A stretch of 44,603 nt of DNA, from the NCBI GenBank assembly GCA_003565295.1, contig PXCO01000389.1:1-44603 (forward strand). The letters run 5' to 3'. The notes below the pieces were generated by a model. It saw nothing but the letters and a program-made list of their open reading frames with translations. It was not told the origin of the DNA and ran no database searches. Positions 1 through 9,695 of this stretch are shown piece after piece (positions within the stretch are counted from its first letter, which is position 1; each line of letters opens with the position of its first letter). Source of the DNA: Cyclobacteriaceae bacterium (lineage in GTDB: Bacteria > Bacteroidota > Bacteroidia > Cytophagales > Cyclobacteriaceae). The position numbers and the translations under genes are program-made.

Positions 1-646
1 CCCATGAATTCACTCGTCCCACCTCTGATTGAGTATCTGGCAAATTATCTACTGCAAACTGAAAATCCGCCTCGATAAATGGCCACATATCTTGGTCATT
101 CACCACCTCCTCCAGTCCTTGCTGATAATCTACCGTCTCGTCTACGTAGGGGACTCTGTTGAAATTCCTGGTCAATTGAAAATAAAAATGAGCTCTCAAA
201 AATCGGGTTTGAGCTTCGATATGCGTGGCTGCGGCATCTGGGACGCTCTCTTCTCTATTTCCCAATAATCTTAGCACCATGTTTGCTCTCGATACGCCTT
301 CATAAAGTCCAGCCCAGTTTTCTCGAAGTATATCAATCGTAGCATCATTTTCATACCGCTGAATGGGATTGATAGACTGGAAGTCTCCCGGGTCTGTACC
401 TTTGTTCGCATCACCTCCTCTTATGCTTCCCCAAACCCAGTTTGAGGGTGAAGCCATTCTCTGGGCCCTACCATTCACTTGGGAATATACTCCCAAAAGT
501 GCCGCATTTAAACCCTCAAGTGTCTGAAGCTGGGCCTCACCAATTTGACCTGTTGGAGGTATCTCCAAGAAGTCATCACAACTTATGGCAAACAGCATCA
601 GGCAAGAGGTTGCGATTATTGTAATATTATTCTTTACGTTTTTCAT
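1..646 (-). CDS. SusD/RagB-family outer-membrane lipoprotein (C-terminal part outside window)
   Basis: This reading frame is open from the ATG at 646 to the window edge, giving the first 215 residues of the protein. It starts with a lipoprotein signal whose lipobox reads LFAISC, followed by DD. It continues with the SusD N-terminal pattern: FLEIPPTGQ, then LNAALLGVYSQ, then a tetratricopeptide-like stretch with the motif TRFLRAHFYFQL. SusD proteins are surface glycan- or ligand-binding lipoproteins that form a lid on the SusC transporter. The gene lies 34 bases downstream of a SusC gene on the same strand, which is the standard order of the pair. The ligand cannot be named because no glycoside hydrolase or other pathway gene is visible before the edge. 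Partial only because of the window boundary. Confidence 0.93.
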   Translation of the reverse strand, partial: MKNVKNNITIIATSCLMLFAISCDDFLEIPPTGQIGEAQLQTLEGLNAALLGVYSQVNGRAQRMASPSNWVWGSIRGGDANKGTDPGDFQSINPIQRYENDATIDILRENWAGLYEGVSRANMVLRLLGNREESVPDAAATHIEAQTRFLRAHFYFQLTRNFNRVPYVDETVDYQQGLEEVVNDQDMWPFIEADFQFAVDNLPDTQSEVGRVNSW

Positions 647-680
647 TTCTTCTTTCTTCTTAATAACTGAAAATTCCTCA

Positions 681-3600
681 TTAGAAGCTTAAATTCACAC
701 CCATAGTGTATCCAACTGTTAATGGATAGTTGCCTACGTCAATACCAAAGTTGGTGTCTGCGTTACCTCCCACCATGGGGTCAAGACCAGTATACCCAGT
801 GACTGTCCATAAATTATTGGCGGAGGCAAAAACCCTTAACCTCTCCATTTTAAATCGCTGGAGAAGGCCTTCAGGCATGGTATAACCTATGGTCAAGTTC
901 TGCAACCTTAAATACGACCCGTCTTCTACATAGAATGAGCTACCATTGTTACTGGTACTGAAATTGGCGGTTCTTTCTACAATTGGGATCTCGGCATTTG
1001 GGTTTTCCGGGGTCCAGGCATCCTTCAATCTGTTGGAAATACCAGCACCTTCGAAGGTTTGGAAGAAGTCGGTAAACCACCTAGCTTGGTTCCAAATTTT
1101 GTTGCCAATGGAGGCATAGAAATAGGCAGATAAGTCAAAGTTTTTATAACCTATGGTGAAATTGGTTCCGCCGGTAAACTTTGGAACTGGACTACCTAAA
1201 TAGGTTCTGTCGTCAGCATCAATTTCACCGTCCCCGTTTACGTCCCTGAACTTGAAGCGACCAGGTGCGGCTCCTTGTTGTGGGGCGTGGCTGTTCACAT
1301 CTTCCCAATCTCTGAATAAGCCTTCTACTTCATACCCGAAGAAAGCGGATAATGGGCGACCCACCTGGTTTCGGATAGGGAATATACCTCTGAAGCCGGG
1401 GTTAACGTCTGTAATGAATTGTAAATCACCTGCCAAGGAAACAATTTCATTTCTCAGAAATCCTCCATTTACCACCCATTCATAGGTGAGGTCGGTACCC
1501 AACCTACCTCTCGTCATGACTTGGAAATCCACACCTCTGTTCATCATTTCACCAATATTTACCAAGGGTGGGGTTGCATTGAATCCTGCCGTCAATGGCA
1601 CAGGGACTCTGAACAATAAATCCCTGGTGTCTTTTTGCCACCAATCCACAATCACGTCCAGTTTGCCATTAAAAAAAGTACCATCAAAACCGATGTTCTT
1701 TGTCACTGCAGTTTCCCATCGGGCATTTGGGTTGCCTAATCTTGACCTTCTAAATCCAATAGGTGCATTAGAACTTGAGCCAGTGATGTCATACGATGAG
1801 GCGGCTATGTTTCCCCCGAAGAGGGAAAACTGGTTGTCTGGATCCACGTTGTTGGAGTTACCCATTTGACCCCAACCCCCTCGTATTTTCACATCATCCA
1901 TCCAAGTGGCACCTGCCATAAAAGGCTCTGAGGAAATCCTCCATGCCGCAGAAAAGGCAGGGAACACACCAAATCTCGTAAATTCACCGAACCTGGAGGA
2001 ACCATCCCTTCTTAAGACCGCATTTAAAATGTACTTGTCATCATAGATATAGTTTACTCTGCCAAAGTAAGAAAGGAAGGTGACCCCATTAAACAAGCTA
2101 CTGTTTACAATTCTGGTGTTCACAGGGACATTCGACATGTTAACGAAATTGATGTCCTGGGAAAATGGATTTTGTCCCACCATGTTGTTGTTTCTTCCCA
2201 TGCCAGTATTTAAGGCTTCTTGACCCAAAAGTACATCTATGGAATGCCTATCAAATACTTTTTTATAAGTCATGGTATTGGTGAAAGTCCAGCCTAAGCT
2301 AAAACCTGAGCCCTCACTATACCCAAAAGCGGAATTGTTTTCGGAGTTTTCATATTGAAGCCTGCTGTAATTCCAGTAATAATAATTATTATACCGGCCA
2401 CCAATAGACGATCTGAAAGTCAAGTCCTCAAGAATATCATACTCGAGATAAACATTACCGAAAGCCTCTGCGTTGAAACTTCTGTTGTCAAGTAAACCTT
2501 CCCTATTTGCCACGGGGTTTCTTGGATTGTTAAAGCCTCTGGCTGCGGTACCGGCATATCCTCCAAATTCATCGCGGATAGGAATAATTGTAGGCATTCT
2601 GTATGCTAGGTTAAAATCGTTTTCACCGGCAGCTACTCCCTGTCCTCCTGCTCCTCCTGATTGTCCGAGAACTTGCCTATAGGTAGCCTGAAAGTTCTGG
2701 CCTATTCTCAGTCTGGGAGTCACATCAAATTCAGTGTTGGCCCGCAGCGAATACCTTTTAAAGTCGTTACCAGTCATGATGCCAGCTTGTTCTTGGATGC
2801 CCAAACCAATATAGAAACGACTCCCTTCACCGCCTCCATAAAAACCCAAAGAATGCCGATGTATTGGAGCTCTTCTGGTGATGGCACTATACCAATCGGT
2901 TCCTTCTTGATTGGCCCTTACTAATTGGTGGATACCGCCTTGTCGGGGATCAATGTTATACAGCTCCCGTTGTTGTTCGATTTGTTCGGGTGTTAAAGGA
3001 TTCCTAACTCCTGCAGCACCGCCTACATTTATATAGTAGGGCATTACTGGTTCAGGGCCATTGCCAAATTGAGGGTGGTCGTAATCTGGCTCTCGCCCCT
3101 CTAGCCAAGCTGTATTGGTTTCTGCCAGCCACGTGTAATCCATGAAGTCTTGAGGGTTCATCATGTCAAACCCTGGACCCGGATCCGTAAAACCATACAT
3201 ACCGTTATAGTCCACCCTAAGCTTCTGTGCGCCTTTTTTTCCTCTTTTCGTCGTATAGATAATTACACCATTTGCCGCCCTAGCTCCATAAATGGAGGCA
3301 GCCGCAGCATCTTTCAGGACAGTGGTCGATTCGATGTCATCGGGATTCAAAAAATCCGTAGAACCCACTGGCAATCCGTCCACAATGTAAAGAGGCTCAT
3401 TTCCTCCAAATGCACCGAAGCCCCTAATTCTCACTTGGGAGGTAGTGCCTGGTTGGCCATTTGTCACAACGTTAACCCCGGCTATTCTTCCCTGCAACGT
3501 TTGCTCAATATTTCCTGTGGGAATTATCGTCAGATCCTTGGGGTCCACGATAGATATTGCCCCGGTAGTTTCTCTCCGGTCATCAATGGTGTATCCGGTT

Positions 3601-3926
3601 ACCACCAACTCTGTAAGTGTCTGTTCATCAGGGTCCATTGAAAGAAGAATTTCACTCCGATTACCCACAACCTGCTCTATGGTCCGGTACCCAACAAAGG
3701 AAAATACTAAAATACTTTCATTGTTAGGTACTTCTAAGCTGAAGGCCCCATCCAAGTCTGTGGCGGTTCCCGTAGAGGTGCCCTTTACCAGTATGGTAAC
3801 CCCGGGTAGTCCATCACCAAATTCATCTGTAACGGTTCCTGAAACCGACCTTTGGGCCAATACCGAAGTATGGACCATGGCTAGGGATAGAATGACCATC
3901 CCGAGCCAATTGTAACGTTTAAGCAT
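681..3926 (-). CDS. SusC/RagA-family TonB-linked outer-membrane transporter
   Basis: The 1081-residue product has a signal peptide (about residues 1-24, cut after VLAQ), a carboxypeptidase-regulatory-like domain (about 27-100, GTVTDEFGDGLPGVTILVKG), a TonB-box-like ELVVTGY at 106-112, a plug domain with the SusC signature around NPDDIESTTVLKDAAAASIYG, and a beta-barrel ending in a terminal Phe, as expected for barrel insertion. Its length is normal for SusC. It forms a TonB-energised nutrient uptake complex with the SusD product encoded just downstream. The ATG at 3926 gives a complete signal peptide. No sigma/anti-sigma or hybrid two-component regulator is next to it in this window, so substrate and regulation are unknown. 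Confidence 0.95.
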   Translation of the reverse strand: MLKRYNWLGMVILSLAMVHTSVLAQRSVSGTVTDEFGDGLPGVTILVKGTSTGTATDLDGAFSLEVPNNESILVFSFVGYRTIEQVVGNRSEILLSMDPDEQTLTELVVTGYTIDDRRETTGAISIVDPKDLTIIPTGNIEQTLQGRIAGVNVVTNGQPGTTSQVRIRGFGAFGGNEPLYIVDGLPVGSTDFLNPDDIESTTVLKDAAAASIYGARAANGVIIYTTKRGKKGAQKLRVDYNGMYGFTDPGPGFDMMNPQDFMDYTWLAETNTAWLEGREPDYDHPQFGNGPEPVMPYYINVGGAAGVRNPLTPEQIEQQRELYNIDPRQGGIHQLVRANQEGTDWYSAITRRAPIHRHSLGFYGGGEGSRFYIGLGIQEQAGIMTGNDFKRYSLRANTEFDVTPRLRIGQNFQATYRQVLGQSGGAGGQGVAAGENDFNLAYRMPTIIPIRDEFGGYAGTAARGFNNPRNPVANREGLLDNRSFNAEAFGNVYLEYDILEDLTFRSSIGGRYNNYYYWNYSRLQYENSENNSAFGYSEGSGFSLGWTFTNTMTYKKVFDRHSIDVLLGQEALNTGMGRNNNMVGQNPFSQDINFVNMSNVPVNTRIVNSSLFNGVTFLSYFGRVNYIYDDKYILNAVLRRDGSSRFGEFTRFGVFPAFSAAWRISSEPFMAGATWMDDVKIRGGWGQMGNSNNVDPDNQFSLFGGNIAASSYDITGSSSNAPIGFRRSRLGNPNARWETAVTKNIGFDGTFFNGKLDVIVDWWQKDTRDLLFRVPVPLTAGFNATPPLVNIGEMMNRGVDFQVMTRGRLGTDLTYEWVVNGGFLRNEIVSLAGDLQFITDVNPGFRGIFPIRNQVGRPLSAFFGYEVEGLFRDWEDVNSHAPQQGAAPGRFKFRDVNGDGEIDADDRTYLGSPVPKFTGGTNFTIGYKNFDLSAYFYASIGNKIWNQARWFTDFFQTFEGAGISNRLKDAWTPENPNAEIPIVERTANFSTSNNGSSFYVEDGSYLRLQNLTIGYTMPEGLLQRFKMERLRVFASANNLWTVTGYTGLDPMVGGNADTNFGIDVGNYPLTVGYTMGVNLSF

Positions 3927-4596
3927 AAATTAACTTTTTAGGTTTATAATTGATTAAAATAGTTTGGCTATGCCAAGTCGTAACTATGGGTTTTGCTCTT
4001 ATTGATCATTTGCTCTGAAAAGTTGCCATCTCTTGTCAGCTATATCCTCAAATAACTGGGAATGAGCCAATAGGAGGGACAATCTTTAAAAGTTCAGATA
4101 CTGCCTAAGGAGTTATAGGCATGGTATCTTTTGCCAATAAAATTTATAATTTTTGGCAGAAGAAATTAAAGTAGGAGTCTATCATAGGCTATTTTAGGTT
4201 TAATAGTTAATAATTATGATTTCGTAGATATTAACTTATGATGAATTAAGGAAATATTTAGAATTAAAATGAATACAAACATCTTAGAAATCGAAATATA
4301 AATAAAAAAATCAAAAAATATAGAAGTATAAATGGTAAAAAAACATAAACAAAATTTTATTTTACAGGTGGGAATGTTTGTAATTTTTTTTACTTTTTTT
4401 ATATAAAATAATTTATTTGGTTTTTATAATATTTCATGATTAAATAAGTGGACTTTGTTTAAAGGAGTATTCAAGCATGAACCCAGGACTTTATAAAATT
4501 TTAGTTTGTTTTTTGTTGAAATGAACATTAAAAAAATTATAATAAAATAATAAATAAAAATATTATTTTATATATTTAAGTAAGCACAAATTTAAA
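3927..4596. other. AT-rich divergent intergenic region without a gene
   Basis: These 670 bases separate the divergent SusC gene and the outer-membrane-protein gene at 4597. The stretch from about 4200 to 4590 is very A+T-rich with many A and T runs. I find no plausible reading frame, tRNA or strong hairpin. It must contain the promoters of both neighbours, but I cannot place a convincing TTTG/TAnnTTTG pair. Confidence 0.6.
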
Positions 4597-5478
4597 ATGA
4601 ATTTCTCAGTCAAATCAATTCGTAAAAGGTGGGTTGCGCTATTAATTGCCCTAATTGCTGTATATGCGGAGGGATTCTCTCAGGTGGAAAATGGCCTCCT
4701 CCACATTCAAACCCGGGACGGGAACGAGTACATCGGAGAGCTTTTGGAAGAAAATGAGGTTTCTGTAAAACTCAGGACCCTTCAGCTTGGCGATATCACC
4801 ATTTTTAAAAGTGATATTCTTCGCAGAAAGGAAGTGAATAAAGAAATGTTAGTGGATGGACAGTACTGGACAGAAACCTTGCAGGCTACCCGCTATTTTT
4901 GGCTGCCTAATGGTTATGGGCTCCAAAAAGGTGAAGCTTATTATCAAAATGCATGGCTGTTTTTTAATCAGGCCTCTATTGGACTTTCGGATAATTTTTC
5001 AATCGGGGCGGGTATGGTTCCTCTATTTCTGTTTGGTGGATCCCCTACACCAGTCTGGATAACCCCCAAATTCTCCATTCCGGTGGTGAAGGATAATTTT
5101 AATGTTGGAGTTGGGGCTTTGTTGGGAACAGTTATTGGCGCCGGTGACGGTGGCTTTGGTCTATTGTATGGAGTAACTACCTTCGGCTCACGTGACAAGA
5201 ATCTTTCTCTTGGCACGGGTTGGGGTTTTGGGGGAGGAAATATGGCCAATTCACCAACAGTCTCCTTTGGAGGTATGGTGAGAACTGGTGCCAAGGGGTA
5301 TTTTATGACAGAAAATTACCTGATCAATGCAGGGGGGAGTAGCCTTGGCTTGTTATCAGCTGGTGGTCGGAGGATATTGGGAAAAGTTAGTTTAGATTTT
5401 GGCCTTATTGTTCCCATGGGTAGTGAAATCGGTACTTTCTTTGCAGTGCCTTGGTTGGGAATTAACGTGCCCCTTTAA
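4597..5478 (+). CDS. Predicted outer-membrane or secreted protein, function unknown
   Basis: The 293-residue product begins with a signal peptide (hydrophobic [15 protein letters not shown], likely cut near FSQ). Residues about 33-75 ([19 protein letters not shown] followed by a short beta-rich stretch) look like a small SH3/Sm-like fold often found at the N-terminus of Bacteroidota envelope proteins. The remainder is rich in glycine and alternating hydrophobic residues, such as [18 protein letters not shown], consistent with a beta-barrel. It ends in PL, so the usual terminal aromatic residue of barrel proteins is missing. I do not recognise a named family. It is transcribed away from the Sus pair and toward metG, with 164 bases before metG. 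The barrel prediction is inference. Confidence 0.75.
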   Translation: MNFSVKSIRKRWVALLIALIAVYAEGFSQVENGLLHIQTRDGNEYIGELLEENEVSVKLRTLQLGDITIFKSDILRRKEVNKEMLVDGQYWTETLQATRYFWLPNGYGLQKGEAYYQNAWLFFNQASIGLSDNFSIGAGMVPLFLFGGSPTPVWITPKFSIPVVKDNFNVGVGALLGTVIGAGDGGFGLLYGVTTFGSRDKNLSLGTGWGFGGGNMANSPTVSFGGMVRTGAKGYFMTENYLINAGGSSLGLLSAGGRRILGKVSLDFGLIVPMGSEIGTFFAVPWLGINVPL

Positions 5479-5629
5479 TAGATTGTTCTCCTATTGCCTT
5501 CCGATCTCACTCCAAACCCTGCCTGAAAAAATGGGTTTTCCTCTATAATCAGGACCCCCAAGAAATAATTCGGATTTTTAATTCCATATTCAAGGTTGAG
5601 CAGATCGTCCCAAAAAGCCAATTTTATCC

Positions 5630-5637
5630 TATCTTTG
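5630..5637 (+). promoter_or_regulatory. Candidate Bacteroidota -7 promoter box of metG
   Basis: The sequence TATCTTTG matches the TAnnTTTG -7 consensus of Bacteroidota. It lies only 5 bases before the metG ATG, so transcription would begin at or next to the start codon, giving a leaderless or near-leaderless mRNA. I see no TTTG at the usual spacing upstream, so the call rests on one box. Confidence 0.4.
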
Positions 5638-5642
5638 TTCCC

Positions 5643-7703
5643 ATGAGTGAGCAGCAATTTAAAAGATATACCGTTACTTCGGCCCTTCCTTACGCAAATG
5701 GGCCTTTACATATAGGACACCTTGCAGGATGCTATATTCCTTCAGACATCTATGTAAGGTACCTCCGTTCTCAAGGTAGGGATGTGGCCTACGTTTGTGG
5801 TTCCGATGAGCATGGGGTGGCCATCACCATCAAGGCAAAAAATGAAGGCAAATCCCCTCAGGAAGTGGTAGACCATTACCATGAGATGATGAAGAGCAGT
5901 TTCAAGGAATTTGGGATCAGTTTTGACCATTATTCCCGCACATCAGCAAAGGTCCATCATGAAACCGCCGCCCAGCTTTTTTTGGACCTTTATGAGAAAG
6001 GAGAGTTTGTTGAACAAGTTACCGAACAATATTATGATGAAGAGGCACAACAGTTTTTAGCCGATCGATATATTGAGGGTACGTGTCCAAAGTGTGGCTA
6101 TGGACAGGCTTATGGGGATCAGTGTGAAAAATGTGGTAGCTCATTAAGCCCCACCGATCTCATCAATCCGGTCTCTAAGTTAAGTGGCAGTGTGCCGGTG
6201 CTAAAAGAAACCAAGCATTGGTTCTTGGATTTGGGCAGGTACACCCCCTTTTTAAAGAAATGGATATTGGAAGACCATAAGGATGATTGGAAGAATAATG
6301 TGCTTGGCCAATGCAGAAGTTGGCTGGAGGCTGGTGAAGGGCTTCAACCCCGGTCTATGACCAGAGACATGGACTGGGGCATTCCCGTGCCCTTGAAAGA
6401 GGCAGAAGGCAAGGTGCTTTATGTGTGGTTTGATGCTCCCATTGGCTACATTTCTTCCACCAAGGAATGGGCGATGGAGAATGGCATAGATTGGGAGCCT
6501 TATTGGAAAGACAAAGGCACTAAGTTGGTGCACTTTATTGGTAAGGACAACATCGTTTTTCATTGCATCACTTTTCCAGCCATCCTAAAAACCCACGGGG
6601 AATTCATTTTACCAGACAATGTTCCCGCCAACGAGTTTTTGAACCTGGAAGGGGATAAAATCTCAACCTCCAGGAACTGGGCGGTTTGGCTTCATGAATA
6701 CCTGGAGGAATTCCCGGGCAAGCAGGATGTACTTAGGTATGTACTTACTGCCAATGCCCCTGAGAATAAGGATAATGACTTTACCTGGAAGGATTTTCAA
6801 GCCAGAAACAACTCCGAATTAGTGGCCATTTACGGGAATTTTGTGAACAGAGCCTTGGTGCTCACGCATAAATATTTCGGTGGGAGGGTACCGGAGAGAA
6901 AAGGTCTGTCCCCATTTGATCAAGAAACCTTAGAGGCTGCTCATGACTTTCCCGGGAAAATATCTGTTGCCTTGGAAAGGTTTAGGTTTAGAGAGGCCTT
7001 AGCTTTGATGATGGACTTTGCCAGGCTGGGCAATAAATACCTGGCTGATACAGAGCCTTGGAAAACCGTTAAAAACGATGAGGAAAGAACAGGGACCATT
7101 CTTAACATTGCCCTTAAAATTGCCGCGGACCTTTGCGTGGTCTCAGAACCTTTCCTTCCCCATACCGCTGGCAAATTGGCCCAGATGTTGGATCTACCAC
7201 CGAAAAGCTGGGCGGACTTTGGCAAGGGAGATTTTATAATGGAAGGACACTCTTTAAAAAAGCCAAGCCTTTTATTTGAAAAAATAGAAGATGACCAAGT
7301 GGAAGCTCAGGTAACAAAATTACACCAGGCAAAGGAAAAAAATGAAGGCAAGGCCCCACTGGCTGCGCCAATGAAGGAGATTGTCAGTTTTGACGATTTT
7401 GCCAAGTTGGACATGCGGGTGGTGACTATATTGCAAGCTGAAAGAGTGAAAAAATCAAAAAAACTGCTAAAATTAATAGTGGATACTGGTCTGGATAAAA
7501 AAACTGTTTTAAGCGGTATTGCAGCCTATTTCACTCCCGAGGAACTGGTGGGTAAACAAGTCACGATGTTGATCAATCTAGCACCTAGGAGGATGATGGG
7601 GGAACTATCCGAAGGCATGGTGTTGATGGCAGAGGGGGGTGATGGCAGCTATAAACTCCTTCAACCTCACGAGACAACATCCACAGGTGCGCAAATCAGT
7701 TGA
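5643..7703 (+). CDS. metG: Methionyl-tRNA synthetase
   Basis: This is a full-length 686-residue class I synthetase that charges tRNA-Met in the cytoplasm. The HIGH motif is literal at residues 23-26. The zinc knuckle has four cysteines at 148, 151, 161 and 164 (CPKC...CEKC). The KMSKS loop appears as KISTS at 338-342, a variant known from archaeal and Bacteroidota enzymes. [10 protein letters not shown] belongs to the catalytic core. From about residue 575 a C-terminal tRNA-binding domain follows ([20 protein letters not shown] and [12 protein letters not shown]), preceded by a charged linker. The ATG at 5643 directly follows a promoter-like box. The neighbours are not functionally related. 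Confidence 0.98.
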   Translation: MSEQQFKRYTVTSALPYANGPLHIGHLAGCYIPSDIYVRYLRSQGRDVAYVCGSDEHGVAITIKAKNEGKSPQEVVDHYHEMMKSSFKEFGISFDHYSRTSAKVHHETAAQLFLDLYEKGEFVEQVTEQYYDEEAQQFLADRYIEGTCPKCGYGQAYGDQCEKCGSSLSPTDLINPVSKLSGSVPVLKETKHWFLDLGRYTPFLKKWILEDHKDDWKNNVLGQCRSWLEAGEGLQPRSMTRDMDWGIPVPLKEAEGKVLYVWFDAPIGYISSTKEWAMENGIDWEPYWKDKGTKLVHFIGKDNIVFHCITFPAILKTHGEFILPDNVPANEFLNLEGDKISTSRNWAVWLHEYLEEFPGKQDVLRYVLTANAPENKDNDFTWKDFQARNNSELVAIYGNFVNRALVLTHKYFGGRVPERKGLSPFDQETLEAAHDFPGKISVALERFRFREALALMMDFARLGNKYLADTEPWKTVKNDEERTGTILNIALKIAADLCVVSEPFLPHTAGKLAQMLDLPPKSWADFGKGDFIMEGHSLKKPSLLFEKIEDDQVEAQVTKLHQAKEKNEGKAPLAAPMKEIVSFDDFAKLDMRVVTILQAERVKKSKKLLKLIVDTGLDKKTVLSGIAAYFTPEELVGKQVTMLINLAPRRMMGELSEGMVLMAEGGDGSYKLLQPHETTSTGAQIS

Positions 7704-7839
7704 TATTCTATTGTTTTATATCAATTTACAACTATTTCATTTCAAAAAAACCAATCATTCATGAATTACGTTTAATAGGCAAGCTGCCTATGACATCTAT
7801 TCCTAGGTAGCTCTACTAAACCCCTACTTATATTATACC

Positions 7840-8274
7840 ATGAATTGGATTGTTTTAATAGCCTTTTTGTGGCTATCTGCCTTGATGAATGAAGTGATTA
7901 CCCTCGAAGATTTAAAATGGAAGAACAGGGTATTGCTTGTTTTCCCTAATATGGAAGAAAACAGTTTTGAATGGGAAGTAAATGATAGTCTGGCCACCGA
8001 AATTGAAGAAAGAGACCTGGTTTATTTTTTGATGGCAGACACATCATTGCAAACGAATTCCGTCTATTCCTTTAGTCCTGAATACCAGAAAGAATTACTA
8101 AAGAGGTATGCACTGGGTAGCAAGAAAAGCTGTTATGTGTTGATAGGGAAAGATGGAGGGTCTAAAGTAAGGAAAGAGGGAGAAATGGTAAATTGGGAAG
8201 AACTCTTTGCCACTATAGATGCTATGCCCATGCGACAAAGGGAAATGAGAAGTTCGGATAAATTTTTTGAATAA
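7840..8274 (+). CDS. DUF4174-family small secreted or periplasmic protein
   Basis: The 144-residue product matches the DUF4174 pattern: an N-terminal hydrophobic segment, then LEDLKWKNRVLLVF near the start, a thioredoxin-like alternation of strands and helices, YVLIGKDGGSKVRKEG, and the highly typical ending IDAMPMRQREMR at about 125-136. The family is uncharacterised and is proposed to have a thioredoxin-like fold; no CxxC motif is present here. The first residues (MNWIVLIAFLWLSALMNEV) probably form a signal or anchor. The stop lies two bases before the stop of the convergent gene at 8277. No operon partner is visible. Confidence 0.85.
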   Translation: MNWIVLIAFLWLSALMNEVITLEDLKWKNRVLLVFPNMEENSFEWEVNDSLATEIEERDLVYFLMADTSLQTNSVYSFSPEYQKELLKRYALGSKKSCYVLIGKDGGSKVRKEGEMVNWEELFATIDAMPMRQREMRSSDKFFE

Positions 8275-8276
8275 TT

Positions 8277-8705
8277 TTAATCTTCTGACTCCTTTATGCG
8301 CGATCCTGGTGGATAGGCATAGATGCTTTTCGTTTTGTTGTACTTTGCGTTTCCTACCTCTACCACAAACAATTGACTGTTGATATTGGAAAAATCATAG
8401 GATTTTTGAGTACCGTCTTCCGGGCTAATCTTGTCCTCAAGTATCAGGTTACCCAAAATATCAAACACCTTTACTTTGGTCAGCTGATTGGATTTCTGGT
8501 CAAGCACTATTTTGAATTTCCTGTTTCCGACGGGCTGAAGATCAAATTTTATTTCAGGAGTGTAGAGATCGGTGGGGAATGATATTTCCGTTTCCAGTCT
8601 CCTTGATATATTTTGGGCAAATAATTCCTCCGCTGTGAAAAAAAGCCCTCCCCACAACACAGCTACCGAACTCACGAAATATAGAACAGGTAAAAATTTT
8701 CTCAT
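8277..8705 (-). CDS. Small secreted protein consisting mostly of a T9SS-tail-like beta domain
   Basis: From the ATG at 8705 the product has 142 residues; a slightly longer frame would need a TTG start. Residues 1 to about 30 are a signal peptide ending near LFAQ. About 25 residues later comes a domain (FKIVLDQKSNQLTKVKVFD, then ILGNLILEDKI, SYDFSNINSQLFVVEVGNAK, TKSIYAY) that follows the strand order of the type IX secretion C-terminal sorting domain (Por secretion tail, TIGR04183-like). There is no large passenger domain, and a charged tail PPGSRIKESED follows where sorting domains normally end. It may be a standalone beta-sandwich instead. Function is unknown and the domain match is by pattern only. 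Confidence 0.65.
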   Translation of the reverse strand: MRKFLPVLYFVSSVAVLWGGLFFTAEELFAQNISRRLETEISFPTDLYTPEIKFDLQPVGNRKFKIVLDQKSNQLTKVKVFDILGNLILEDKISPEDGTQKSYDFSNINSQLFVVEVGNAKYNKTKSIYAYPPGSRIKESED

Positions 8706-8864
8706 TTGCAGTTGCAAATTGCAAAAATCAATTCATTTGTTATAAAAAAATAATACGAAAATAACATTCTTTAACAATTTTAACGAGGCATCTTTCGTTA
8801 GGCGGAAATTTTCTCCAAGCTATCCTTCACTTTAATTTTTATAACTATCTGGATAGTAATGGGT

Positions 8865-9695
8865 TTAATCAAGCCTAGGTTTTTCGTATATACTAATGCC
8901 TTTTTGATGGAGAAAAAACAAACGATCCTCACCGACTGAAATTTTTTGATAAGTGGTTTGTGGCAACAAAAGCTCCTTCATGCTATCCTTTATAAAATCC
9001 CAAATAAGGAGTTTTTCGCCATTAACCGCAAAAATTAGGTTTTCTTTCACAAAAATGGAAGCGTTGGGAATACCGGGGACATGTTTTATGGGATTGGCCT
9101 GATTATCCAATATAAACACTCCCATATCTTCTATCAGTAAAAATAAGGTGTTCTTCCTTTCCAAAAGCTGAAGGACAGAAAGGCTTTCACCAGGTAGTAC
9201 CAGCGAAAGCGGTTGCTCCTGTAATTTTTGTCTACGACGGTAGTCGAACTTCACCAATTGCAAACCTGCTTCATCAATTAGCCAAAGGATATTTCCATTT
9301 CCGAGGTTGGCCTGACTGATCATGCCAAAGCCTTCTTGGGAAAAACGAATATGTGAAATGGGGTTGAGGAAACGGTCTAAGATTTCGGCCTGTTGCATAT
9401 CAGCGGTGAACGCAAATATGGAAACCGTCCATGATGCTTCAAGTTCCTGAAGTTCGGAGCGAAAAACCGGGCTGTAAAAATTGAGAGAATCACCATTTTT
9501 GTCAAATTGATGGATATTCCCAGAGGCGTCAGCCACAAAGATATGGTCTTTATTGTCCAGAGAAATGGTACGGGGGCTTTGGAGAGGGATTTCTCCAATT
9601 TTAACCCAAACCGGTTTTTCTTGAGCACTGGAGTATTGCTCTACTGCGAACAATAATAATATAAGGTGAAAATGAAAGATAAGGAGTTTTTTCAT
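8865..9695 (-). CDS. Secreted beta-propeller-like (NHL/6-bladed) protein, function unknown
   Basis: The 276-residue product has a signal peptide (hydrophobic core to about 24, YSSAQ). Its repeating segments resemble propeller blades: ISLDNKDHIFVADASGNIHQF, then ISQANLGNGNILWLIDEAGL, then LFLLIEDMGVFILDNQANPI, then LIFAVNGEKLLIWDF and LFFLHQKGISIYE. This is the layout of NHL or PQQ-like propellers without a catalytic domain. Its ATG overlaps the stop codon of the upstream phosphoesterase gene (TAATG), so the two are probably translationally coupled. A link between the propeller and lipid A synthesis is not otherwise supported. Confidence 0.75.
   Translation of the reverse strand: MKKLLIFHFHLILLLFAVEQYSSAQEKPVWVKIGEIPLQSPRTISLDNKDHIFVADASGNIHQFDKNGDSLNFYSPVFRSELQELEASWTVSIFAFTADMQQAEILDRFLNPISHIRFSQEGFGMISQANLGNGNILWLIDEAGLQLVKFDYRRRQKLQEQPLSLVLPGESLSVLQLLERKNTLFLLIEDMGVFILDNQANPIKHVPGIPNASIFVKENLIFAVNGEKLLIWDFIKDSMKELLLPQTTYQKISVGEDRLFFLHQKGISIYEKPRLD

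Noticed and set aside
3150-3641. 163-codon frame on the plus strand within the SusC gene
   Set aside because: It lies antisense to a well-supported conserved coding region; similar long frames occur opposite ftsH and ahcY and have the same explanation.
5475-5657. Minus-strand 60-codon frame between the outer-membrane gene and metG
   Set aside because: It overlaps the metG start and its promoter-like box, shows no family pattern and no leader; chance frame is more likely.
7775-7791. ATAGGCA-AGC-TGCCTAT hairpin between metG and the DUF4174 gene as a terminator
   Set aside because: No T-run follows on either strand; too little to call.
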